64,000 bases of DNA from Boseongicola aestuarii (lineage in GTDB: Bacteria > Pseudomonadota > Alphaproteobacteria > Rhodobacterales > Rhodobacteraceae), in NCBI RefSeq assembly GCF_900184815.1, contig NZ_FXXQ01000001.1, forward strand, positions 496,001-560,000, in the 5' to 3' direction. The notes under the pieces were generated by a model. That model ran no database searches. It was not told the origin of the DNA and saw only the letters and a program-made list of their open reading frames with translations. Both the position numbers and the translations under genes were made by a program. Below, in pieces: positions 19,601 to 26,915 of this stretch. How positions within the stretch are numbered: position 1 is the first letter of the stretch; each line of letters opens with the position of its first letter.

Positions 19601-19633
19601 GAACCGCCCCCCGGTATCCAGACGAAAGCTCAT
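16625..19633 (-). CDS. soxA: sarcosine oxidase subunit alpha
   Basis: 1002 aa, the usual size. The N-terminus has a 2Fe-2S-ferredoxin-like fold (FNGKAMRGFEGDTLASALLG). A dinucleotide-binding domain follows (DVLVVGGGIAGLQAAKAAGE), then a second nucleotide motif. The C-terminal half is an aminomethyltransferase (GcvT-like) domain that binds tetrahydrofolate (LLDASTLGKLVVKGPDAG, then YGTEALHIMRAEKGF). The subunit binds NAD and receives the imine from SoxB, forming 5,10-methylene-THF. Start at ATG 19633, inside the soxD 3' end (ATGA overlap). Adjacent soxD and soxG support the complex. Confidence 0.95.
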   Translation of the reverse strand: MSFRLDTGGRFIDRSKPRSFTFNGKAMRGFEGDTLASALLGQGQMLVGRSFKYHRPRGIVASGSEEPNALMNLGRDKTFEPNARATTTELFDGLEAESQNHWPSLEFDIGELNAKLSRFLPAGFYYKMFLWPRSFWKHVYEPIIRKSAGLGRAPRHRDADHYEHFNATVDVLVVGGGIAGLQAAKAAGEAGAEVLLIEQGAHWGGRAPVDGAVIDGVPAAEWVEATVAALGAMPNVAIRARTMGAGVYDHGYALAYERLTDHAPDPSLPRHRLWRIRAGRIVTATGAIERPLSFAGNDLPGVMLASAVRDYVTNYAVAPGKCVVVVTNNDDGYRTALTVQEAGLEVVVLDARSEANGPLAEQARAAGITVRVGRGIESVKGKGKVEKVWVCDQTRDGSNPDPIKADCVAMAGGWSPVVHLWSHCGGKLSWQEDGAFFRPDPERAPNGADGAAFVLAAGAANGELETAAVLTDAYVAGARAAAEAGATGTAGAAATADVELSEPMLPVWNMPERASYALRSKAWLDYQNDVKVTDVELAAREGFESVEHTKRYTTLGMATDQGKLSNINGLAVLAGALDQEIPKVGTTTFRPPYHPISMGAIAGEARGALFQPVRQTPMYDWHDANGAHWEPVGHWRRPYAYVKPGEDVHAAVKREVLATRNSLGLLDASTLGKLVVKGPDAGKFMDMMYTNMMSTLPVGKCRYGLMCSENGFLSDDGVVARMDDDTWLCHTTTGGADRIHAHMEEWLQTEWWDWKVYVANVTEQYAQVAVVGPNARKVLEKLGGMDVSKEALPFMQWAEGAIGQFSARVFRISFSGELSYEIAVPASQGRAFWDALLEAGSEFGVTPYGTEALHIMRAEKGFIMIGDETDGTVIPQDLGLNWAISKKKEDFLGKRAQERDHMTDPLRWKLVGLETLDGSVLPDGSYAVGEGVNDNGQRVVQGRVTSTYFSPTLERGIAMGLVELGPDRMGEVIAFNRVDGTFVQAKIVDPVVFDPEGEKQNV

Positions 19634-19959
19634 GAGAGATCCCTCCAGCGCCAACCCGGCACCTTCGCCGTTATCGCGGCGCGCACGTCCTTAGGCGGCT
19701 CGGCCACCTGCGCCGAATAGGTTCCGAAGACTTCCAACGTCGCCGTATCCCGCGCGGCATGAAACCACTTCCCGCAACCGTAAACATGCCGCCACCGTTC
19801 AAAATGAACCCCGCGCGGGTTTTCCCGCATGAAAAGATATTCCTCGAAATCCGCATCCGACGACCCCGGACCATGCCGGGTCAGATGCGCCTCGCCACCG
19901 GCATGAAGCTCGGTCTCGTCACAGGCGACACCACAATAAGGGCATTTCAGGATCAGCAT
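19630..19959 (-). CDS. soxD: sarcosine oxidase subunit delta
   Basis: 109 aa. It begins MLILKCPYCGVACDETELH, whose Cys residues form part of the zinc site, and has FMRENPRGVHFERWRHVYGCGKWF, the conserved SoxD core. It completes the alpha-beta-gamma-delta sarcosine oxidase. Overlaps soxA by 4 nt. Unlike the usual soxB-soxD neighbour order, about 700 bp with three small genes lie between it and soxB here. Confidence 0.93.
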   Translation of the reverse strand: MLILKCPYCGVACDETELHAGGEAHLTRHGPGSSDADFEEYLFMRENPRGVHFERWRHVYGCGKWFHAARDTATLEVFGTYSAQVAEPPKDVRAAITAKVPGWRWRDLS

Positions 19960-19998
19960 GGCAGACCCCGTTCACTCAGCTCGAAAGGCGAAGACGTC

Positions 19999-20184
19999 CT
20001 AGAAGTTCGAGTAAGCCTGCGGAGGCTGGGGAGGCTCTTCGGTGATGCCGTAGCCACGCAGCGACACAATGAACACACCGACCACCAGCAACGGGACGGC
20101 GACCCCTGCCAAAAACCCTGCAAAAGCCCCGCGACGACGATGAAGCGTTGCGCTGTCTGGAAAGCGCTTGAGGACATTTTGCAT
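19999..20184 (-). CDS. small single-TM protein upstream of soxD
   Basis: 61 aa. ATG 20184 has AGGAG about 10 nt upstream. A basic N-terminus (KRFPDSATLHRRRG) is followed by one membrane span (AFAGFLAGVAVPLLVVGVFIVSL) and a Pro-rich tail (TEEPPQPPQAYSNF). It ends 39 bp before soxD in the same direction, so it may be co-transcribed with soxDAG. No family recognised; the GC-rich third positions and good ribosome site argue it is real. Confidence 0.7.
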   Translation of the reverse strand: MQNVLKRFPDSATLHRRRGAFAGFLAGVAVPLLVVGVFIVSLRGYGITEEPPQPPQAYSNF

Positions 20185-20360
20185 CTTGGGATCTCCTGCT
20201 GTTGTGCAGCGGGAGATATGGCGCAGCTTCCCCGGTTCAAGCCGATATCGTTAATTTGAACCACGCGATCCTCATGTCTTTTTTTCGCTGAACCACTTCG
20301 CCAAGGCAAAACAGTCCCTATATCAGCAACGATCATTGCAACCGACCTATTGGACCAACC

Positions 20361-20504
20361 ATGAGACCCGTTTTCCAGATCATGCCCATCGCGCTTCTCT
20401 TGATCGGCGCCGTCATCGCCGTCTGGCGTGGCATAGACACCAAATCCGACCGCACCAACAATCGCGGCAAAGGCGGTGGCGCCAGTTGGAAAACCCGGAA
20501 GTAG
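20361..20504 (+). CDS. 47-aa single-TM protein, paralogue 1
   Basis: Reads MRPVFQIMPIALLLIGAVIA, then VWRGIDTKSDRTNN and a Gly/Lys-rich basic tail; stop TAG at 502-504. One membrane span with a positively charged C-terminus. It aligns with the next small gene (QI-P, LL, RG-x-x-TK, D-x-T-x-N, GGG). It lies on the opposite strand to the sox genes around it. Ribosome site is weak (TTGGACC). Confidence 0.6.
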   Translation: MRPVFQIMPIALLLIGAVIAVWRGIDTKSDRTNNRGKGGGASWKTRK

Positions 20505-20513
20505 TCGCGTTTC

Positions 20514-20663
20514 ATGACACCATGGCTTCAAATACTGCCGCTCGTTTTGCTGGTCGTCGTTGCCTCCTGGCTGGTTCTGCGCGGAATGCGCACCAAGCCC
20601 GACGACACCGCGAACAAGGCGCGCGGTGGAGGGAGCGAAAGTCATACCGACGCCCCGCATTAG
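20514..20663 (+). CDS. 49-aa single-TM protein, paralogue 2
   Basis: Reads MTPWLQILPLVLLVVVASWL, then VLRGMRTKPDDTANKARGGG and a polar tail. It shares the pattern Q-I-x-P, LL, RG-x-x-TK, D-x-T-x-N and GGG with the 47-aa protein 9 bp upstream, so the pair looks like a tandem duplication. Its TAG overlaps the TAA of soxB on the other strand (TTAG at 20660-20663). Function unknown; probably an inner-membrane peptide. Confidence 0.6.
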   Translation: MTPWLQILPLVLLVVVASWLVLRGMRTKPDDTANKARGGGSESHTDAPH

Positions 20664-21904
20664 TGCGCCACCCCGGCCGCAACGCTCTCGTCGATAAACC
20701 GCCCCTCACTAAAGCGATCCAACCCGAACGCCTCCGTCAATGGCGAATACCCCGTCGCCATCAATTCGGCCATGCCCCAACCCGAGCCCGGAATGGCCTT
20801 GAAGCCCCCCGTCCCCCAGCCACAATTGATGAAGCAGTTCTCTAAAGGCGTTTTGGACAGAATGGGCGAGCGATCCCCCGTCACATCCACAATCCCGCCC
20901 CATTGACGCAGCATCTTCAACCGCGAGATCATCGGGAAGGTCTCTACCAGTGCCCGCACGGTTTCCTCGATGTGATGGAACGACCCGCGCTGCGTATAGT
21001 TGTTATACCCGTCCGTGCCGCCCCCGATGACCATCTCGCCCTTGTCAGACTGGCTCATATAGCCGTGCACTGTGTTCGCCATTACGACGACGTCCATACA
21101 GGGCTTGATCGGCTCACTGACCAAGGCCTGCAATGCCACCGATTCAATCGGCAACCGAAAGCCCGCCATATCGGCCACATGGCCCGAATGGCCCGCCACG
21201 ACGACCCCAAGTTTGTCGCAGTCGATATCCCCGCGCGATGTGGTGACCCCGACAACCTTTCCTCCTTGGGAGCGCACGCCGGTCACTTCGCACTTCTGGA
21301 TGATATCCATGCCCATCTCAGAGCACTTCCTCGCATAGCCCCAAGCCACCGCATCATGCCGCGCTGTGCCGCCGCGCGGTTGCCATAGCGCCCCCAGCAC
21401 CGGATAGCGCGGGCCACGGATTTCCATGATCGGGCAGAGCTGCTTTACCCGCGCCGGGCTAATGAACTCTGTTGCCACACCCTGCAACGCATTCGCGTGC
21501 GCCGTACGCTTGTAGCCGCGTATCTCATGCTCGGTCTGCGCCAACATCATCACACCGCGCGGGCTGAACATGACGTTGTAGTTCAGGTCCTGGCTCAGGT
21601 CTTCATAGAGCGACCGCGCCTTTTCATAGATCGCCGCCGACGGATCCTGCAGATAGTTTGAGCGGATGATCGTCGTGTTGCGACCCGTATTTCCGCCCCC
21701 AAGCCACCCTTTCTCCAACACCGCCACATTGCGGATGCCGTGGTTCTTGCCAAGATAATAGGCCGTCGCCAAACCATGACCGCCCGCCCCGATGATGATG
21801 ACGTCATACTTGCGCTTCGGCTCGGGCGAGCCCCATGCCCGCGTCCAGCCCTGATGGTCACGGAACGCCTCGCGCGCGACAGCAAAAACGGAATAACGGC
21901 TCAT
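20660..21904 (-). CDS. soxB: sarcosine oxidase subunit beta
   Basis: About 414 aa from ATG 21904 (ATG 21916 also possible; GGATGAAG suits the inner start). The N-terminus has the FAD-binding motif YDVIIIGAGGHGLATAYYLG of the DAO family. IIRSNYLQDPSAAIYEKA follows, the region that carries the covalent FMN site in this family, and the C-terminus has GGWGTGGFKAIPGSGWGMAELMATG. It oxidises the N-methyl group of sarcosine and passes the intermediate to SoxA, producing hydrogen peroxide. Together with soxDAG it indicates use of glycine betaine or creatine-derived sarcosine. Confidence 0.94.
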   Translation of the reverse strand: MSRYSVFAVAREAFRDHQGWTRAWGSPEPKRKYDVIIIGAGGHGLATAYYLGKNHGIRNVAVLEKGWLGGGNTGRNTTIIRSNYLQDPSAAIYEKARSLYEDLSQDLNYNVMFSPRGVMMLAQTEHEIRGYKRTAHANALQGVATEFISPARVKQLCPIMEIRGPRYPVLGALWQPRGGTARHDAVAWGYARKCSEMGMDIIQKCEVTGVRSQGGKVVGVTTSRGDIDCDKLGVVVAGHSGHVADMAGFRLPIESVALQALVSEPIKPCMDVVVMANTVHGYMSQSDKGEMVIGGGTDGYNNYTQRGSFHHIEETVRALVETFPMISRLKMLRQWGGIVDVTGDRSPILSKTPLENCFINCGWGTGGFKAIPGSGWGMAELMATGYSPLTEAFGLDRFSEGRFIDESVAAGVAH

Positions 21905-21964
21905 TTCGCGCTTCATCCTTGGAATTTCGGACGGCATCCGCCCTATAGACCTTTATTCGTCAAA

Positions 21965-21976
21965 ATTTGCACAAAT
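21965..21976. promoter_or_regulatory. 12-bp inverted repeat between soxB and ccmI
   Basis: ATTTG-CA-CAAAT, with 5-bp arms, in the 187-bp divergent spacer 61 bp upstream of the soxB start. It could be an operator for soxB, but short AT palindromes arise by chance and no regulator is identified. Confidence 0.3.
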
Positions 21977-22091
21977 GTGAAGGCGGCAAGCGGCACCCGT
22001 TGACGAATTCGCGACACCACGCCGCAAATGACCCCAAGACCCACTGTCGCACCGTCCGAAAACCCTTTCGATTGCCGGCGTTCATCACTAA

Positions 22092-23324
22092 ATGAGGTTT
22101 ATGCTGTTCTGGATCGTCTCTGTCGCCATCACTTTTGCCGTCGCCGGCCTTCTCATCGGAGCCCTGCGCGCCGCCCGTCTGCGCGACGTGACGGCGGCCA
22201 ATTCCGATATCGCCGTCTACAAGGATCAGCTTGCCGAAGTCGAACGCGATCTGGCGCGGGGCATCGTGACCGAAAGCGAAGCCGACGCTGTGCGCGTCGA
22301 AGTCTCGCGCCGCCTTCTGGATGCCGATACGCGCGACACCGGCGACAAAGCAGAACAAAAGGGCCAAAGCGGGATCGGCATCACCATTGTCGCGCTTTGC
22401 GTCATTGCCGGAGGCCTTGGCACATATGCCTGGATCGGCGCGCCGGGCTATGGCGATATGCCGATGAAACCGCGCCTTGCCGCGCTGGAAAAAGCGCGTG
22501 CCGATCGTCCGGGACAGGCCGCCGCCGAAGCGGAAGTGGCGGGAGACCTTCCCCGCCCCGAAGCCCCCGATCCGCAGTTCCTGACGCTTATGGACCAACT
22601 GCGCGCCGCAGTAGCCGAGCGCCCGAACGATATTCAGGGCCTGACGTTTCTTGCGCAATACGAAGCCCGCATCGGCAATTATTCCGCATCGCGCGCCGCA
22701 CAGGAACAGCTCATCGCCGCGAAAGGCGACGAGGCCACAGATACCGATAAGCTGACGCTGGTCGATATCATGGTCTTTGCGGCCGCAGGCTATGTCTCGC
22801 CCGAGGCGGAAAGCGTCGTGCGAGACGTTCTCATGGGATCGCCTGAAAACGGTGCCGCGCGCTATTATCTCGGCCTTGCCGAAGCGCAGGCCGGACGCGC
22901 AGACCGCGCCTTCGCCATCTGGGCGCAGCTTCTGGAAGACAGCCCACCCAGCGCCCCTTGGGTGCCTGTCGTGCGCGGCGAAATCTTCGACGTGGCCTTC
23001 GCCGCCGGAGTGACCAACTACCAATTGCCCCCAACGTCCAGCCTGCCTGCTCTCAGCGACGATGACATTGCCGCAGCCAATGACATGACCGCGCAGGAGC
23101 GCGCCGAAATGATCCAAGGCATGGTCGGACGCCTAGCAGATCGCCTCGCCATTGAAGGCGGACCACCTGAGGACTGGGCACGGCTCATTTCCACCTTAGG
23201 CGTTCTCGGCGACCAGAACCGCGCCCGCGCGATAGCCGCCGAAGCCGAAACCGTCTTTGCCGACAACGCCAATGCGCTGGCCCTGATCGCCAATGCCCGT
23301 GCGCAGGCCGGGATCAGCCAATGA
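22092..23324 (+). CDS. ccmI: cytochrome c biogenesis protein CcmI
   Basis: 410 aa. Two N-terminal membrane spans ([20 protein letters not shown] and [20 protein letters not shown]) flank a cytoplasmic loop with a leucine-zipper-like region and the family motif [17 protein letters not shown] periplasmic TPR domain follows ([40 protein letters not shown]). CcmI chaperones apocytochrome c to the CcmFH haem ligase. ATG 22092 or 22101 are both possible. Its stop overlaps ruvX. Confidence 0.9.
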   Translation: MRFMLFWIVSVAITFAVAGLLIGALRAARLRDVTAANSDIAVYKDQLAEVERDLARGIVTESEADAVRVEVSRRLLDADTRDTGDKAEQKGQSGIGITIVALCVIAGGLGTYAWIGAPGYGDMPMKPRLAALEKARADRPGQAAAEAEVAGDLPRPEAPDPQFLTLMDQLRAAVAERPNDIQGLTFLAQYEARIGNYSASRAAQEQLIAAKGDEATDTDKLTLVDIMVFAAAGYVSPEAESVVRDVLMGSPENGAARYYLGLAEAQAGRADRAFAIWAQLLEDSPPSAPWVPVVRGEIFDVAFAAGVTNYQLPPTSSLPALSDDDIAAANDMTAQERAEMIQGMVGRLADRLAIEGGPPEDWARLISTLGVLGDQNRARAIAAEAETVFADNANALALIANARAQAGISQ

Positions 23325-23800
23325 TCACCGACGATCTGACGGCCTTTTCAACCGCCATCCCCGATTTGCGCGCTATTGCGGGTCTCGACCTTGGCACCGT
23401 GACAATCGGGGTCGCCGTCAGTGACGGGATGCGTCAGGTCGCGACCCCGCTTGAAACAATCAAACGCAAGAAATTCAGCCTCGACGCCGACCGCCTGATT
23501 GCAATTTGCGCCGCGCGCAACATCGCAGGACTTGTTCTCGGCCTGCCGCTCAATATGGACGGCAGCGAAGGGCCGCGCTGCCAGTCCACCCGCGCCTTCG
23601 CGCGCAACCTCGAAAAACTGACGGACCTGCCGATCACCTTCTGGGACGAACGCCTGTCCACCGTTGCCGCCGAACGCGCCCTGTTGGAAGCCGACACCTC
23701 CCGCAAACGCCGCGCCGAAGTCATCGACCACGTCGCGGCCTCGTATATCCTGCAAGGCGCCCTCGACCGCCTTGCCCATCTGAAAGCGACCACGGCATGA
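23321..23800 (+). CDS. ruvX: Holliday junction resolvase-like RuvX (YqgF)
   Basis: 159 aa. The RNase H-like fold shows [15 protein letters not shown] (first catalytic Asp), [14 protein letters not shown], and [12 protein letters not shown] (second acidic site) with a final D-x-x-A-A (DHVAASYIL). Members process 16S rRNA ends or resolve junctions. ATGA overlap with ccmI and with the next gene shows a coupled three-gene operon. Confidence 0.92.
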   Translation: MITDDLTAFSTAIPDLRAIAGLDLGTVTIGVAVSDGMRQVATPLETIKRKKFSLDADRLIAICAARNIAGLVLGLPLNMDGSEGPRCQSTRAFARNLEKLTDLPITFWDERLSTVAAERALLEADTSRKRRAEVIDHVAASYILQGALDRLAHLKATTA

Positions 23801-24036
23801 ACGACGACGTCTGGGCCCGCGACGAAATCGAAAGTCCCTGTAACAAGATCTGCCTGATCCACCGCGAGGCGAAAATCTGCGTCGGCTGCTACCGCACCGG
23901 CGACGAGATCATGATCTGGTCGCGCCTGTCACCCGAAGCGCGCCGGGTCATCATGGATGAACTCCCTTCCCGCGCCTCAAGCATTCCTGCGCGCCGTGGC
24001 GGCCGCGAAGCCCGCCTTAAACGACGCGACGGCTAG
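23797..24036 (+). CDS. DUF1289 small cysteine protein
   Basis: 79 aa beginning [20 protein letters not shown]. The family pattern C-x3-C-x9-C-x2-C is present ([22 protein letters not shown]), followed by [19 protein letters not shown]. The four cysteines probably hold a metal or Fe-S site. A basic tail ends the protein. Overlaps the ruvX stop (ATGA). Function unknown. Confidence 0.88.
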   Translation: MNDDVWARDEIESPCNKICLIHREAKICVGCYRTGDEIMIWSRLSPEARRVIMDELPSRASSIPARRGGREARLKRRDG

Positions 24037-24045
24037 CCCCACCAA

Positions 24046-24075
24046 CAAAAAAACGCCCCGAGTTTCCCCGAGGCG
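24046..24075 (-). terminator. intrinsic terminator after dksA
   Basis: On the minus strand CGCCTCG pairs with CGGGGCG (one U-G wobble), followed by seven Ts (24053 down to 24047). It sits 26 bp past the dksA stop, in the gap between convergent dksA and the DUF1289 gene. Confidence 0.75.
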
Positions 24076-24101
24076 CCTTCAATCCTGCAAACGAACGAAT
24101 A

Positions 24102-24548
24102 TCAGTCGTCGCGGTGGACCTTTTCGCGGCGCTCGTGACGCTCCTGCGCTTCAAGGCTCATGGTTGCAATCGGACGTGCATCTAGACGCTTCAGCGAGAT
24201 CGGCTCGCCGGTTTCTTCGCAGTATCCGTATTCGCCATTTTCGATTCGGCGCAGCGCCGCATCGATCTTCGAAACCAGCTTGCGCTGACGGTCGCGTGTG
24301 CGCAGCTCAAGCGCGCGGTCTGTCTCCTCGCTTGCGCGATCTGCGATATCGGGGATGTTGCGGCTTGAATCCTGCAGCCCCTCGATTGTCATCTTGCTGT
24401 CGCCTAGCAGCTCGGCTTTCCAATGCAACAACTTGCGACGGAAATACTCGACCTGACGCTCGTTCATGAACGGCTCGTCCTCTGCGGGCGTATAATCATC
24501 TGCCAGAAAAGCTTCAGATTTCACATCATTCCCCTTTTTCTTCGTCAT
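24102..24548 (-). CDS. dksA: RNA polymerase-binding transcription factor DksA
   Basis: 148 aa from ATG 24548. A helical hairpin (NERQVEYFRRKLLHWKAELL) carries the tip motif DIADRAS (D-x-x-D-x-A), which reaches into the RNA polymerase secondary channel. The C-terminal region is YGYCEETGEPISLKRLDARP. Only the first zinc-finger cysteine remains; the other three positions are Thr or non-Cys, as known for Rhodobacter-type DksA. It works with ppGpp in the stringent response and is transcribed opposite to the MoxR operon. Confidence 0.95.
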   Translation of the reverse strand: MTKKKGNDVKSEAFLADDYTPAEDEPFMNERQVEYFRRKLLHWKAELLGDSKMTIEGLQDSSRNIPDIADRASEETDRALELRTRDRQRKLVSKIDAALRRIENGEYGYCEETGEPISLKRLDARPIATMSLEAQERHERREKVHRDD

Positions 24549-24707
24549 AATTTGACTGTTCTCCAATGGGTAAACGACCTGCTCCAGTCGCTCCAAATGG
24601 TTGGTAATGCGCGGCGTGTACCGCATCAAAACTCGGTTGTCACTACACGATCCACGCGCTTGTCGTCGCATCCCGGTGGGGCTAGGGTGCGCGCCCAAAG
24701 GTTGAAT

Positions 24708-25565
24708 ATGGTCAAGGATGCGGACGTGAGATTTACCGGTACAAAAGACTATGTCGCTTCGGACGATCTGGCCATGGCGGTAAATGCCGCCATCACGCTT
24801 GAGCGCCCGCTTCTGGTCAAAGGAGAACCCGGCACCGGCAAAACCGAGCTGGCCCGTCAGGTCGCCGCCGCTCTCGACATGACGATTATCGAATGGAACG
24901 TGAAATCCACCACGCGGGCGCAGCAAGGCCTTTACGAATACGATGCCGTCAGCCGCCTGCGCGACAGTCAACTTGGCGATAACCGCGTTGGCGACGTTGC
25001 CGCCTACATCCGGCGCGGCAAGCTCTGGGAGGCCTTCACCGCCCCCGAACGCACCGTCCTTCTGATCGACGAGATCGACAAAGCAGACATCGAATTCCCG
25101 AACGATCTGCTACAGGAACTCGACCGGATGGAGTTCCACGTCTACGAGACCGGCGAAACCATCCGCGCCGTCAATCGCCCCGTGGTCATCATCACCTCGA
25201 ACAACGAAAAAGAGCTCCCCGACGCCTTCCTGCGCCGCTGTTTCTTTCACTACATCCGCTTCCCCGAAATCGATACGCTAAAAGCCATCGTCGATGTCCA
25301 TTACCCCGGCATCAAGGACAGACTGCTCACAACGGCCCTGACACAGTTCTACGAGGTTCGCGAAACCCCGGGGCTGAAGAAAAAGCCTTCGACCAGCGAA
25401 GTGCTGGACTGGCTGAAGCTACTTCTGGCCGAAGACCTCGACGCCGAAGACCTGCGCCGCAACGGCACCGCCGCATTGCCCAAACTGCATGGCGCACTCC
25501 TGAAGAACGAACAGGACGTCGCCCTTTTCGAACGCCTCGCCTTCATGGCACGTGGGCGCAGCTAA
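24708..25565 (+). CDS. MoxR-family AAA+ ATPase
   Basis: 285 aa from ATG 24708; an open frame extends upstream across the promoter region but is not needed. Walker A is GEPGTGKTE (residues 39-47), Walker B VLLIDEIDKAD (117-126), sensor 1 IITSNNEKELPDAFLRRC. MoxR ATPases act as chaperones with VWA-domain partners to assemble or insert metals in enzyme complexes. Here the CoxE-like VWA partner lies four genes downstream in the same operon. Its stop is followed by the transporter ATG after one base. Confidence 0.9.
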   Translation: MVKDADVRFTGTKDYVASDDLAMAVNAAITLERPLLVKGEPGTGKTELARQVAAALDMTIIEWNVKSTTRAQQGLYEYDAVSRLRDSQLGDNRVGDVAAYIRRGKLWEAFTAPERTVLLIDEIDKADIEFPNDLLQELDRMEFHVYETGETIRAVNRPVVIITSNNEKELPDAFLRRCFFHYIRFPEIDTLKAIVDVHYPGIKDRLLTTALTQFYEVRETPGLKKKPSTSEVLDWLKLLLAEDLDAEDLRRNGTAALPKLHGALLKNEQDVALFERLAFMARGRS

Positions 25566-25566
25566 T

Positions 25567-26475
25567 ATGCTGGGCGTTCTGCTCGACCCCATCCTGCCGG
25601 TGTTCGCAATCATGTTCATCGGCTTTTTTGCTGGCCGCCTTGGTAAAGCCAGCGACGAAGAAGCTCGCATCCTCAACAAATTCGCGATGACGGTCCTTTT
25701 GCCGATCTTTGTCTTCCGCGCCGTCGCTTTGGCCCCGATCACCGACTTCAACCTTGCGGCTCTCGCCCTTTACGCCGCCGCGCAGGCGGTGCTCTACACG
25801 CTCGGCTATCTCCTCGCCCGCAAAGTCTTTCGCCTCGGCGTCTCCGAATCCCTGCTCCTCGGGTTCTGCGGTGTTTTCGCAAACAACGCATACTACGTCC
25901 TGCCCATTGCCAAATTGCTCTACGGAGACGGCAGCACCTTGCCCGTCGCCTCGATCGTGATCATGGATGCCATTCTGGTCTTTGGCGGCACCATGGTCGC
26001 GCTGGAAGCCCGCAAAGGACGGGATGCAGGCGCGGGCCTTGCCCTCGTCGCCGCGCGAATCGCGAAACTGCCGCTGCTCTGGGCACTCGCACTCGGCATT
26101 GTTGTTTCGGCAGGCTCGCTCACCCTGCCCGCGCCTATCGACACTTTCACCGCCTTTGTCGGCAACGCCGCTTCCCCCATCGCCCTCTTCGCCATGGGCG
26201 TGATCCTTTCCGCCACGCCCCTGAAACCCGAACCTGTGGTGTTCGCGGCCTCAGCGATCAAGGTCGTGATCTTCCCTGCCACAATTGCGATCCTTCTCTA
26301 CAACCTCTTGCCACCCGCCGACACATTGCCGCTTTTCGTTCTGGCCAGCGCAGGCCCCGCCGGCGTCATGGCCTTTTCGCTGGCACTCCTTTATTCAGTC
26401 CGCACAGACGCAATCATGCAGGTGACCGTCTGGACGTCCGTTCTGACACTCGCATCACTGGCTTTCCTCGCATGA
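25567..26475 (+). CDS. AEC-family (auxin efflux carrier-like) transporter
   Basis: 302 aa, with about ten hydrophobic spans arranged in two similar halves, typical of the AEC family of permeases (ILPVFAIMFIGFFAGRLGKA; ATPLKPEPVVFAASAIKVVI; ASAGPAGVMAFSLAL). Bacterial members move dicarboxylates or other small anions; the substrate here is unknown. ATG 25567 follows the MoxR stop by 1 bp, and the last codon overlaps the GNAT gene by 4 nt. GTG 25552 is an alternative start. Confidence 0.85.
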   Translation: MLGVLLDPILPVFAIMFIGFFAGRLGKASDEEARILNKFAMTVLLPIFVFRAVALAPITDFNLAALALYAAAQAVLYTLGYLLARKVFRLGVSESLLLGFCGVFANNAYYVLPIAKLLYGDGSTLPVASIVIMDAILVFGGTMVALEARKGRDAGAGLALVAARIAKLPLLWALALGIVVSAGSLTLPAPIDTFTAFVGNAASPIALFAMGVILSATPLKPEPVVFAASAIKVVIFPATIAILLYNLLPPADTLPLFVLASAGPAGVMAFSLALLYSVRTDAIMQVTVWTSVLTLASLAFLA

Positions 26476-26915
26476 CCCATGTCCGTCCCCTGACCACACA
26501 CGACAAACCAGAATGGACGCGGCTTTGGCGCGCGTATCTGGCGTTCTACGAAACTGAACTGCCGCAACAGGTCTACGACACCACATTCGGCCGGCTCCTC
26601 GGAGACGACCCGCATGACTTCCACGGACTCATCGCGGAAGTCGACGGCAAACCCGTCGGCCTTACACACTACCTTTTCCACCGCCACGGCTGGAAAATCG
26701 AAAATACCTGCTACCTGCAAGACCTCTACGCCGACCCCGAGGTCCGCGGCCAGGGCGTCGGTCGCGCCTTGATCGAAGCGGTCTATGAGGCCGCCGATGC
26801 GGCGGGCGCGCCCTCGGTCTACTGGCTTACCCAAGACTTTAATGCCGAGGCCCGCAAACTCTACGACCGTGTCGGCAAGCTCACGCCCTTCATCAAATAC
26901 GCGCGCCCTTTATGA
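26472..26915 (+). CDS. GNAT family N-acetyltransferase
   Basis: 147 aa. The acetyl-CoA binding motif A is clear: YLQDLYADPEVRGQGVGRAL (R/Q-x-x-G-x-G/A). The middle shows VGLTHYLFHRHGWKIE and the C-terminal DFNAEARKLYDRVGKL, typical of small-molecule acetyltransferases. Acceptor unknown. Overlaps both neighbours by 4 nt (ATGA), so it is inside the MoxR-VWA operon. Confidence 0.87.
   Translation: MTHVRPLTTHDKPEWTRLWRAYLAFYETELPQQVYDTTFGRLLGDDPHDFHGLIAEVDGKPVGLTHYLFHRHGWKIENTCYLQDLYADPEVRGQGVGRALIEAVYEAADAAGAPSVYWLTQDFNAEARKLYDRVGKLTPFIKYARPL

Noticed and set aside
21960-23117. Long minus-strand frame opposite ccmI
   Set aside because: ccmI on the plus strand shows clear TM and TPR features and couples to ruvX; the antisense frame has none.
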